This document shows positions 1 through 6,707 of a stretch of DNA of 9,814 nt, piece after piece; position 1 is the first letter of the stretch; every line of letters starts with the position of its first letter. Position numbers and translations under genes: made by a program. The stretch is from Candidatus Zixiibacteriota bacterium (GTDB lineage Bacteria > Zixibacteria > MSB-5A5 > CAIYYT01). The notes under the pieces are model-generated. The model saw only the letters and a list, made by a program, of their open reading frames with translations, searched no databases and was not told the DNA's origin. The stretch is from assembly GCA_963205155.1 (NCBI GenBank), contig CAUJJY010000068.1, positions 1 through 9,814 of the forward strand, read 5' to 3'.

Positions 1-621
1 CCCAATCTCAACGCCGTCGAATTTCTCAACTACATGGCCGCACTCAAAGGCCTTGATGTCACTGTTAGCAAAAAGCGCATCGAAGAACTGCTCGTCATGA
101 CCAACCTCCTCGATGCCCGCAAACGCCCGCTCGGCGGATTCTCCGGCGGCATGAAACAGCGCATCGGCATCGCCCAGGCATTGCTTAACGATCCCCGCCT
201 GCTCATCGTCGACGAACCAACTGTCGGTCTCGATCCCGAAGAACGCGTCCGCTTCCGCAACTTGCTCACCGATCTCTCCGGCGACCGGCTGGTGATTCTC
301 TCGACGCACATTGTCTCCGATGTCGAATCCACCGCCGACAAGATCGCAGTTATGTCTGGAGGAAGATTGCTCTCCTACGCTACGCCGGAAGAGCTGGTTG
401 CCTCTGTTCGCGGCAAAGTCTGGTCATGGACTGTCGCCAGCGATTCACTCGCGCAAGTCCGAAGTCAATATCTCGTTAGTTCCATGAACCGCACTCCCGG
501 CGGACTCACTTTGCGTATCGTGTCGGCAGTCAAACCTGCCTCCGAATCCAGTCCGGCCGATCCGGGTCTTGAAGATGCTTACCTCTTCGCCATCTCCACC
601 GATCGCTTAGCAACAGTATGA
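1..621 (+). CDS. ABC-2 type exporter ATP-binding protein, 5' end cut by the window
   Basis: The frame is open from base 1, so the gene starts outside the window; 206 residues are visible. They begin just after the Q-loop region and carry the ABC signature as FSGGM (about residues 47-51), a Walker B segment LLIVDEP with the catalytic Glu near 72, the D-loop GLDP, and the switch His in LSTHI near 103. Walker A lies upstream and is not seen. A short C-terminal extension ends with an LEDAYL-type motif, as in the DrrA/NatA/CcmA-like ATPases that drive ABC-2 exporters. The protein would hydrolyse ATP at the cytoplasmic face of the membrane. Its TGA overlaps the ATG of the next gene, a polytopic permease, so the two almost certainly form one transporter. 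The substrate (drug, lipid, ion or polysaccharide) cannot be told. An ATG at base 34 is internal and not the true start. Confidence 0.93.
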   Translation, partial: PNLNAVEFLNYMAALKGLDVTVSKKRIEELLVMTNLLDARKRPLGGFSGGMKQRIGIAQALLNDPRLLIVDEPTVGLDPEERVRFRNLLTDLSGDRLVILSTHIVSDVESTADKIAVMSGGRLLSYATPEELVASVRGKVWSWTVASDSLAQVRSQYLVSSMNRTPGGLTLRIVSAVKPASESSPADPGLEDAYLFAISTDRLATV

Positions 622-2246
622 CCGCTGGCCTCTCAACAATTTGGGCCATCGCATTGGCCGACTTCCGCGAACGTTCGCGTCGCTACTCCTTCTGGGTGTT
701 CCTCGTGCTCATCGCCTATGCCACGTATTTGTTCATCCCCGCCTCCGGCGCGCCATACACAACGGTTCGTTTCGGCGATTATCGCGGCCTTTACAATTCG
801 GCCTGGGTCTCGAGTCAGGTAACTCTGATGACAGTGGTCATCTTGTCACTCGTCGGATTCTACTTCATCAAAGGCGCAGTAAATCGCGAACGTCGTCTAA
901 AGACCCACGAACTGCTCGCCTCATCGCCCATTAACAATCTCACCTATCTTGCCGGCAAATTCGGCGGGAACGTCATGGTAATGCTGTCGATGATTCTCAC
1001 TCTTGCGCTGACTTCAGCTATCCTGCAATTTGCCCGCAACGAAGACCGCACGTTCAGGATCTTCGACTTGCTCGCGCCATACGTGCTCATCATCGCACCG
1101 GTGATGATCTTCATCGCTGCGCTCGCGATTCTCTTCGACTGCATAAGATTCCTGCGCGGCGGCATCGGCAACGTGATCTTCTATATCTTCTGGGTCTTCG
1201 CTATCGTCACCGGAGGCATGAACAATAAGCAGGTCACCCCGCTTCTCGACTTCTTCGGTATTAGCTATCTCTGGAATCAAATGATGGACGGCTGTTCCGC
1301 CGCAGTCAGTTCCTATGTTCCCTGGGAAGGCATTCACTCGCTAGGATTCAATTTCACTCTTTCTGGACCGCCGCAATTGGAGACATTTTTCTGGAGCGGA
1401 CCCCATTGGACATCGACTTTCCTTTTCGGACGGCTTGTCTTGGTGTTGTTGTCCGTTGTTGTCGTTTCTGTGAGTGCCTCGCTGTTTCGTCGCTTCGATG
1501 AAGAACCCGGCAAAGTCAGACAATGGTTTCGCAGCAAGAAATCATCATCGATTTCTGATAATCCCCCTGCCGTCGTTTTGCCGTCCACAGAATCTCAACG
1601 CATCACGACCCTGACCCCGCTCACAGTTCGCTCACACAGAGTCACCCTGATTCGTCTATTAACCGCCGAACTGCGCATCGCCCTCAATGGCGTCTCAAAA
1701 TGGTGGTATCTGATAGCCGCCGGGATTTTTGTTGCAGGAATGCTGACTCCGTTTGCGATCTCGCACAAATTCCTCCTTGCCGCCGCGTGGTTTTGGCCGC
1801 TACTCATCTGGTCGGCAATGGGTTGCCGCGACCAACTCTTCGATACCCGCCAAATGGTGCAGTCCACCCCCGGCGGTGTCTGGGCGCAGTTGTCGATGCA
1901 ATGGCTCGCTGGATTTCTCATTGCCGCCGCCATCGGTGGATTCATCGGCATCCGCACCCTTATCACCGGCGACTTTGACCTGCTCGCCCACTGGCTGATC
2001 GGCGCAATGTTCATTCCGTCGTTGGCGATAACTGGCGGCGTCATTACCGGAGGTCGTAAGCTTTTCGAAGTGCTCTACACTCTCGTCTTCTATGTCGGCC
2101 CGCTCAACAAGACCCCCATGTGCGATTTCACCGGTAGCGTGACCTACGGTGATATCCAGTCGAGCGTAATCCTCTGGGCGACTATTACATTGATTCTGAT
2201 GGTTGCCGCAATCGCCCTGCGGAAATGGCAGGTCCTGCGCAGTTGA
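618..2246 (+). CDS. ABC-2 type permease, 542 residues, apparently two fused permease domains
   Basis: This is the membrane partner of the preceding ATPase, starting inside its stop codon (ATGA, 4-base overlap) with no Shine-Dalgarno of its own, which implies translational coupling. I read about twelve hydrophobic segments: near residues 24-40, 67-87, 115-138, 152-173, 183-200 and 268-290, then 362-380, 385-402, 428-448, 456-478, 483-496 and 514-535. A charged linker at about 291-345 separates the two groups. Each half starts with an A(D/E)(F/L)R segment before its first helix (14-17 and 350-353). Each also has a matching stretch after its second helix: R90, T96, S102 and P104 align without gaps to R404, T410, S416 and P418. 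Common ABC-2 permeases have one six-helix unit and dimerise; this one resembles the known longer twelve-helix versions. The transported substrate is unknown. Confidence 0.88.
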   Translation: MTAGLSTIWAIALADFRERSRRYSFWVFLVLIAYATYLFIPASGAPYTTVRFGDYRGLYNSAWVSSQVTLMTVVILSLVGFYFIKGAVNRERRLKTHELLASSPINNLTYLAGKFGGNVMVMLSMILTLALTSAILQFARNEDRTFRIFDLLAPYVLIIAPVMIFIAALAILFDCIRFLRGGIGNVIFYIFWVFAIVTGGMNNKQVTPLLDFFGISYLWNQMMDGCSAAVSSYVPWEGIHSLGFNFTLSGPPQLETFFWSGPHWTSTFLFGRLVLVLLSVVVVSVSASLFRRFDEEPGKVRQWFRSKKSSSISDNPPAVVLPSTESQRITTLTPLTVRSHRVTLIRLLTAELRIALNGVSKWWYLIAAGIFVAGMLTPFAISHKFLLAAAWFWPLLIWSAMGCRDQLFDTRQMVQSTPGGVWAQLSMQWLAGFLIAAAIGGFIGIRTLITGDFDLLAHWLIGAMFIPSLAITGGVITGGRKLFEVLYTLVFYVGPLNKTPMCDFTGSVTYGDIQSSVILWATITLILMVAAIALRKWQVLRS

Positions 2247-2259
2247 GTTCTTCGCCGTC

Positions 2260-2280
2260 ATTCTCACTTAATTCTCACTT
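2260..2280 (+). promoter_or_regulatory. Candidate Pho-box-like operator: 11-base-period direct repeat before the phosphatase
   Basis: ATTCTCACTT occurs twice without mismatch, at 2260-2269 and 2271-2280, separated by one A, so the period is 11 bases or one helical turn. The core is TTCTCAC, TTAA, TTCTCAC. This is the geometry of PhoB boxes in E. coli (7-base direct repeats with a 4-base AT-rich spacer) and of Bacillus PhoP boxes (TT(A/C/T)A(C/T)A with a 5-base spacer). Each copy matches the Bacillus half-site at 5 of 6 positions and the E. coli half-site CTGTCA(C/T) at 5 of 7. The repeat lies in the 51-base gap just ahead of an alkaline phosphatase gene, a classic Pho target. The repeat itself is certain; its function is inferred. 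Confidence 0.45.
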
Positions 2281-2289
2281 TGCATTAAT
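2261..2289 (+). promoter_or_regulatory. Possible weak promoter for the phosphatase gene
   Basis: TTCTCA (2261-2266, 4 of 6 to TTGACA) and ATTAAT (2284-2289, 4 of 6 to TATAAT) are spaced by 17 bases. The weak -35 overlaps the first copy of the direct repeat, as expected for an activator-dependent promoter. Transcription would start near 2296, giving an almost leaderless mRNA for the ATG at 2298 or a leader of about 20 bases for the ATG at 2316. AT-rich gaps often give matches of this quality, so the call is tentative. Confidence 0.2.
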
Positions 2290-2297
2290 CACTGAAA

Positions 2298-3974
2298 ATG
2301 CTTAGTTTCCTCCCGATGAAAAACATCAAGAGCATTCTTCTGGCTTTTTCGCTGCTAACCGCGACAAGTTTGATAAGCCCTGCAGCGGCACAGTCGCCGA
2401 CTCCCACTCCGGCCGGCAAGCTTGTCGTACTGATCGTCGTCGACCAGATGCGCACCGATTATCTCACTCGCTTCGACAGCCTTTTTACCGGCGGCCTCGC
2501 CCGTTTGTCGCACAAGGGCTTCGTCTTCGCCAACGCGTTTCATAATCACGCTCACACCGAGACCGCAGTCGGCCACGCGACCATTACCACCGGCTCTTTC
2601 CCCAGTCGCCACGGAATTGTCGCCAACAGCTGGTTCGATGATTCGCTCGGAAGATTGGTTTACTGCATGGAAGATTCCACAGCTACAATTCCCGGCAATC
2701 AACTATTGGAAGGCCGCTCTCCAGCAAACATGCGCGCCGGCGGTATTGCCGACTGGCTCAATCGCAACCAACCCGAGTCCAAAGTCTACTCACTGGCGCT
2801 TAAAGACCGCGCCGCGATTGCCATGGGCAGTTACAGCACCGACGGCGCCTACTGGTACAATTCTGAAGACGGCACCATGATCACCTCGCTCTTTTACACC
2901 GCCGTCTACCCCCAATGGCTCGCCGATCTCAACGATTATCGCGTCGCCGATGACTACTACTCCGGCGTCTGGGAGAGGTTCGCTCCCCTCGCTGACTACC
3001 GCTTCTCCGGACCCGACAGCGTTGTCAACGAAGCCGACGGCAAAGATATCGTCTTCCCCCACAATTTTGCACCGCGCGAAAATGACGACCGAAAAATCTT
3101 CTATGATAACCTGCTCGCAACTCCATTTGCTGATCATCTCCTCCTGCGTTATGCCCGCGAGCTGGTCCGCGCCGAACAACTCGGACAAGACGAATTCGTC
3201 GACCTGCTTATGATTGGTTGTTCGGCCGCAGATTACGTCGGCCACTACTATGGTTCGCGCAGTCAGGAGGTCCAGGACTATTACCTGCGTCTGGACTTCT
3301 ACCTCGGAGAGTTCTTCGCTGAACTCGATTCAACTGTCGGTGTCGGCCAGTATTCTGTTGTGCTCGCGTCCGATCACGGTGCAATGGATTTCCCTGAATA
3401 TCTCAAAGCGCAGGGTCTCGACGCTGGCCGCATTCACCCCGACTCGCTTAAATCGGCAATCATGAACGCCGGATTGGATGCCGCCAAATCACTCGGCCTC
3501 AAAAACAACCCCATTCGACGCGTTGACCGCGGCGTTTATCTCGACTACACCGAAGCCGCCACCATCGGAAAAAGCGAACCAGCAGTGCAGGATGCCGTCG
3601 CCGCGGAGCTGAAGAAGGTTCCCTACATCGTCGACACCTATACAACCGCCGAACTCACCGCCTCCGGCGGGACACCGCGAGACTATTTACAGTTGTTCCG
3701 AAATAACTACTTTTCAGGTCGCACAGCGCATGTCATGTACCGGCTTAAAGAAAACTACATCGTCGATCGCAATACCACAGGTTCGACTCACGGAAGCTGT
3801 TATTGCTATGACACCGACGTGCCGATAATTTTCTACGGTCCCGCAGTCAAGACTTCATCATCCGATCTTCGCACCCAGACCGTCGACATTGCGCCAACCC
3901 TGATTGACTTGATGGGCATAGCCTCTCCCGGCGAACTCGACGGCCAAAGTCTCTACCAACTGATCAAGAAGTGA
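2298..3974 (+). CDS. pafA: Secreted PafA-like alkaline phosphatase (phosphate monoesterase)
   Basis: This is an alkaline phosphatase superfamily enzyme predicted to release phosphate from phosphomonoesters outside the cytoplasm. Numbering from the ATG at 2298, the two-zinc site and nucleophile are readable: D49 in VVDQMR, nucleophile T89 in ETAVGHA, D312 and H316 in ADYVGH, D359-H360 in ASDHGA, and H498 in GSTHGS. N110 in ANSWFD and the K169/R171 pair in LKDR correspond to the Asn, Lys and Arg that define PafA-type monoesterases and separate them from NPP-type diesterases. The C-terminal part (about 505-556) has the usual DVPIIFYGP and DIAPTL motifs. A signal peptide is clear, with a hydrophobic core at about 13-27 and likely cleavage after AAA at 31. 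The in-frame ATG at 2316 (Met7) gives a more typical signal peptide and may be the real start; neither ATG has a good Shine-Dalgarno. The length of 558 is normal for the family. The stop overlaps the start of the glycosidase gene. Confidence 0.93.
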   Translation: MLSFLPMKNIKSILLAFSLLTATSLISPAAAQSPTPTPAGKLVVLIVVDQMRTDYLTRFDSLFTGGLARLSHKGFVFANAFHNHAHTETAVGHATITTGSFPSRHGIVANSWFDDSLGRLVYCMEDSTATIPGNQLLEGRSPANMRAGGIADWLNRNQPESKVYSLALKDRAAIAMGSYSTDGAYWYNSEDGTMITSLFYTAVYPQWLADLNDYRVADDYYSGVWERFAPLADYRFSGPDSVVNEADGKDIVFPHNFAPRENDDRKIFYDNLLATPFADHLLLRYARELVRAEQLGQDEFVDLLMIGCSAADYVGHYYGSRSQEVQDYYLRLDFYLGEFFAELDSTVGVGQYSVVLASDHGAMDFPEYLKAQGLDAGRIHPDSLKSAIMNAGLDAAKSLGLKNNPIRRVDRGVYLDYTEAATIGKSEPAVQDAVAAELKKVPYIVDTYTTAELTASGGTPRDYLQLFRNNYFSGRTAHVMYRLKENYIVDRNTTGSTHGSCYCYDTDVPIIFYGPAVKTSSSDLRTQTVDIAPTLIDLMGIASPGELDGQSLYQLIKK

Positions 3975-5260
3975 TTCAGTCAACAAGACGTCCATTTTTA
4001 TGGGGTGTTTCGACCTCTGCCTTCCAAATTGAAGGCCATGTCAAAAACGACATCACCGATTGGGAGTCGCTTGGTCGGTTCCGCACGAAAACTGAAGACC
4101 CAATCTACAATCAGGGCGCCGATCATTGGAATCGTTGGGAGGACGACTTTGCCCTCCTCAAGGAACTGCAGATCAATTCCTACCGCTTCTCGGTCGAATG
4201 GGCGCGTATTGAACCCCAGCGTGGCCGCTTCGATCAGTCGGCCCTCGACCAATACTCACGGATGGTTGACCGCTTGCTCGAACTTGGAATCAAGCCAATG
4301 CTTACTCTCCATCACTTCACACATCCGACCTGGTTTCACGAGCAGACACCCTGGCACAGTCCGGCATCCGTCGAAGCCTTCGCCCGCTTTACTGAAAAGG
4401 TTGTAGATCGAATCGGAGATCGCGTACCGCTATTCGTCACCATCAATGAACCGATGGTGTGGCTGTTGGCCGGTTATCTCGATGCCAAGTTCCCGCCCGG
4501 TCACCGCGATGTTCACCTCCTTGCCGACGCGCTCTACAATATGCTCGCGGCACACGTTCGCGCCTATGACATCATCAAGTCCAAAAATCCTCATTGCGAG
4601 GTCGGCATCGCCAACAACTTCATCGTCTTCAAATCTGCACACAAGTGGAACCCGCTCGACAAAAAGATCAAACGCCTGATTCACAGTTTCTACAACATGT
4701 GCATCGTCGATGCCTTTCGCGATAACGCCGTCCGCATCAAGTTTCCGTTTATCATGGATTATCACAAGCCAATCGCTCTCGATGACAAACTTGATTTTTG
4801 GGGCGTGAATTATTACTACCGCATGCACGTGCGCTTCAAGCTTAGCCTGAAGTATCCCTTCGAGTTGTTTTTTCGCGACCGCTCCGGCTCGGGATTCACC
4901 GACCTCGGCTGGGAAATCTATGCCCGCGGTCTCGGCAAGGTGCTTCAGTGGTTAGCCCCAACCGGTAAACCGCTCTACGTCACCGAGAATGGCATCGCCA
5001 CGCAGGACGATGCAAAACGCCTGCAGTACATGACCCAGCACCTCTCGATTCTGGAAGAGTCAATTCGTACCAATCCCCAACTGCGCGGCTACTATTATTG
5101 GTCGCTTATTGACAATTACGAATGGCTGGTGGGTTACAAAGCGCGTTTCGGCCTATACGAAGTCGATTATGAAAACGGTCTTCAGCGCACTCTTCGCCCG
5201 AGCGGAAGGTTCTTTGCGGACTACATCCGCAACCTAAACAACACGCGTGCAGAGACTTAA
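3971..5260 (+). CDS. Glycoside hydrolase family 1 (beta-glycosidase-like), cytoplasmic
   Basis: This is a GH1 (alpha/beta)8-barrel retaining glycosidase. The start is a GTG whose last two bases belong to the phosphatase stop codon (GTGA, 4-base overlap), and the protein then runs straight into the family's opening motif FLWGVSTSAFQIEG (residues 9-22). Visible catalytic and sugar-binding residues are Q19, H115 in LHHF, N159-E160 in TINEP (acid/base), Y281, E339 in YVTENG (nucleophile), W377 in WSLIDNYEW, and E384-W385. E384 fits a non-phosphorylated sugar rather than a 6-phospho-sugar. At 429 residues it is at the short end for GH1. There is no signal peptide, so it should act in the cytoplasm or at the inner membrane face. 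The stretch 222-305 is rich in Lys, Arg and aromatic residues, which might suit a lipid-linked substrate, but this is speculative. Substrate and direction (hydrolysis or transglycosylation, as in the SFR2 branch) are unknown. Confidence 0.92.
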   Translation: MIQSTRRPFLWGVSTSAFQIEGHVKNDITDWESLGRFRTKTEDPIYNQGADHWNRWEDDFALLKELQINSYRFSVEWARIEPQRGRFDQSALDQYSRMVDRLLELGIKPMLTLHHFTHPTWFHEQTPWHSPASVEAFARFTEKVVDRIGDRVPLFVTINEPMVWLLAGYLDAKFPPGHRDVHLLADALYNMLAAHVRAYDIIKSKNPHCEVGIANNFIVFKSAHKWNPLDKKIKRLIHSFYNMCIVDAFRDNAVRIKFPFIMDYHKPIALDDKLDFWGVNYYYRMHVRFKLSLKYPFELFFRDRSGSGFTDLGWEIYARGLGKVLQWLAPTGKPLYVTENGIATQDDAKRLQYMTQHLSILEESIRTNPQLRGYYYWSLIDNYEWLVGYKARFGLYEVDYENGLQRTLRPSGRFFADYIRNLNNTRAET

Positions 5261-5273
5261 TCGGTCGATATTA

Positions 5274-5293
5274 TTCACACAAATTGAACACAA
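5274..5293 (+). promoter_or_regulatory. Second, imperfect 11-base-period direct repeat before the glycosyltransferase
   Basis: TTCACACAA (5274-5282) is followed exactly 11 bases later by TGAACACAA (5285-5293). Seven of nine positions agree, including a run of six (ACACAA). TTCACA is a full match to the Bacillus PhoP half-site pattern TT(A/C/T)A(C/T)A, and TGAACA matches 5 of 6. TTCACAC differs by one base from the TTCTCAC repeated before the phosphatase gene. The element sits in the 95-base gap, 62 bases ahead of the glycosyltransferase ATG. It could be a second binding site for the same regulator, but it is weaker than the first and could be chance. Confidence 0.25.
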
Positions 5294-5341
5294 TCGTAAG
5301 CGGGGCTGAATGGTTCAAGTCGTTAATCATACTGAATGATT

Positions 5342-5348
5342 AGAGGTG
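5342..5348 (+). promoter_or_regulatory. Shine-Dalgarno of the glycosyltransferase gene
   Basis: AGAGGTG ends 7 bases before the ATG at 5356. It is one of the best ribosome binding sites in the window and fixes the start of the glycosyltransferase. It also suggests independent translation, unlike the coupled phosphatase-glycosidase pair upstream. Confidence 0.7.
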
Positions 5349-5355
5349 TTCGGCA

Positions 5356-6516
5356 ATGATTAACTCAATTCTGGAAATCACGCTACTCTCGGCCGTCATC
5401 TTTAGCGGCGCGTATGCCGTCGTTTCAACGCTGATCCTGGCCTACGAACTCTATTTCAATTCGCGTCGCAGAAGACAACCGAAGAGTCTGCCGCCTATCT
5501 CGATTCTCAAACCGCTCAAAGGACTCGACGACCAACTCGAGGCAAACCTCCGCTCGTTTTTCCACCTCGACTATCCCGATTACGAAGACATCTTCGGTGT
5601 CGCAGCCGCCAACGATCCGGCCGTCGCCGTCGTCCGCCGCCTACAGTCGGCATATCCACAGGTCAAGGCGACTCTCGTCATCGACGAGCGGAGTCGGTCA
5701 CTCAACCCCAAGATTGACAACTTGCGCAACATGGTCCCGACAGCCCGTTATGACTACCTCTTGATCTCCGACAGCAATATTCGTGTCGGCGCAGACTATC
5801 TGATCGATATGATGCGGCACATGGAGCGAACCAACGTCGGGCTGGTCACCTCAACGATCCGCGGTATTTCCGCAGCAACAACCGCCGGCGTTATGGAGAA
5901 TCTCCATCTCAATACCTTTGTTGCCTCCAGCGTCTTTGCCGTTCGCCGCCTCTTCAAGGTCCCGGTCGTCATCGGTAAGTCGATGCTCTTCAAACGCAGT
6001 ACTCTTCAGCGCCTCGGCGGCTTTGAGTCGTTTGGTGACTTCCTCGCCGAAGACCAACTGATTGGTCTGGCTATTCGTGAGCTGGGCTACAAGATTCGCA
6101 CTTCTACCTACTTCGTCGATAATGTCAACGAAAGCTGGAACTGGGAAAAGCTCCTAAACCGTCACGTTCGCTGGGCAAAAATGCGCCGCAATCTTGACCT
6201 GCCCAACTACCTCTCGGAAATTCTCGGCCATCCCCTTGCCTTGTCGCTCGCTTATGCCGCGTTGCGCAGTGATTCCCAGGGTCTATTCGTTCTGGCCGTC
6301 GTCCTGACCGCAAAATACTTCGCAGACATAACAGCGCTTTATCTGATGCGCTCCGACTTGCGGATCTGGCACTGTCTGCTTCTGCCGGCCAAGGATGCGA
6401 TCATTTTCGGCGTTTGGTTCGTGCCGTTCTTCTCGCGCAGCATCTCCTGGCGCGGAAACCTCTATCGTATTGAGAAGAAGACCCAGCTTACCCGCCAACC
6501 CGCCATCGCCGACTAA
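5356..6516 (+). CDS. Family 21 lipid glycosyltransferase (ceramide glucosyltransferase / HpnI-like)
   Basis: This is an inverting, membrane-bound GT-A glycosyltransferase that moves a sugar from a nucleotide-sugar donor to a lipid acceptor on the cytoplasmic side. It has one N-terminal helix (about 7-32), a catalytic domain at about 46-280, and C-terminal hydrophobic segments (about 290-330 and 337-358). The family motifs are complete: PPISILKPLKGLD (46-58), the first Asp in ANDPA (D87), the second in SDSNIRV (D139), the third in AEDQLIG (D233), and RxxRW as RHVRW (269-273). WRGNLYR near 365-371 is also typical of the family's C-terminus. GT21 members make glucosylceramide, glycosylated bacteriohopanetetrol (HpnI), or mono- and diglycosyl diacylglycerols (the Agrobacterium/Mesorhizobium processive enzymes). 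No hopanoid or sphingolipid gene is in view, so the acceptor is undecided. It has its own ribosome binding site and follows a GH1 gene by 95 bases. Confidence 0.92.
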   Translation: MINSILEITLLSAVIFSGAYAVVSTLILAYELYFNSRRRRQPKSLPPISILKPLKGLDDQLEANLRSFFHLDYPDYEDIFGVAAANDPAVAVVRRLQSAYPQVKATLVIDERSRSLNPKIDNLRNMVPTARYDYLLISDSNIRVGADYLIDMMRHMERTNVGLVTSTIRGISAATTAGVMENLHLNTFVASSVFAVRRLFKVPVVIGKSMLFKRSTLQRLGGFESFGDFLAEDQLIGLAIRELGYKIRTSTYFVDNVNESWNWEKLLNRHVRWAKMRRNLDLPNYLSEILGHPLALSLAYAALRSDSQGLFVLAVVLTAKYFADITALYLMRSDLRIWHCLLLPAKDAIIFGVWFVPFFSRSISWRGNLYRIEKKTQLTRQPAIAD

Positions 6517-6555
6517 TTCATAGTTCCGCCCCGCATACCGTTTCCAATTAAATCA

Positions 6556-6614
6556 TTGACACCGCCCGCTCAATTGGACATTTTGCACCGATAGCTGATT
6601 CGCATTGCCAATTG
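6556..6614 (+). other. Non-coding gap before the importer: consensus -35 and a CAATTGG/CCAATTG inverted repeat
   Basis: The 200 bases from the glycosyltransferase stop to the livJ ATG contain no gene I can support. TTGACA (6556-6561) is a perfect -35 hexamer, but the best -10 at 17 bases, CATTTT, matches only 3 of 6. CAATTGG (6571-6577) and CCAATTG (6608-6614) form a 7-base inverted repeat with a 30-base loop, and a related CCAATTA lies at 6544-6550. The gap is where the importer's promoter and any operator should be, since it is the only real break before livJ. No clear hairpin-plus-T-run terminator is visible. Confidence 0.2.
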
Positions 6615-6701
6615 TCGCCCATCGTCTGCCTCCCGCACTCGAAGGCGTAAATCTGTCGGTACAACGCACCAATAAGTTGTTTCCGGCAAATATGATATGA
6701 T

Positions 6702-6707
6702 GAGGAG
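6702..6707 (+). promoter_or_regulatory. Shine-Dalgarno of the binding-protein gene, deciding its start
   Basis: GAGGAG ends 9 bases before the ATG at 6717 but only 3 bases before an in-frame TTG at 6711. The spacing makes the ATG the correct start, giving a lipoprotein signal that begins MIRK. Confidence 0.8.

Noticed and set aside
1800..2267. A 155-codon open frame on the minus strand, antisense to the permease
   Set aside because: It lies inside a clear membrane-protein gene, and its composition is what the reverse of hydrophobic C-ending codons gives. No recognisable domain or ribosome binding site.
2790..3245. A 151-codon open frame on the minus strand inside the phosphatase gene
   Set aside because: It is antisense to the conserved phosphatase core and rich in Val/Gly/Glu from mirrored codons; no family match is visible.
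5284..5318. TTGAAC ... GTTCAA inverted repeat before the glycosyltransferase
   Set aside because: The 6-base arms are 23 bases apart with no extension on either side, which is easily chance. The 11-base-period direct repeat overlapping the left arm explains the region better.
5356..6516. Naming the glycosyltransferase hpnI (hopanoid glycosyltransferase)
   Set aside because: The motifs fit GT21 in general, but no hopanoid gene is in the window and the acceptor cannot be read from the sequence.
6691..6701. Overlapping TATGAT hexamers as -10 elements for livJ
   Set aside because: They directly abut the Shine-Dalgarno, so the transcript would begin at or inside the ribosome binding site, and no -35 is found at proper spacing.
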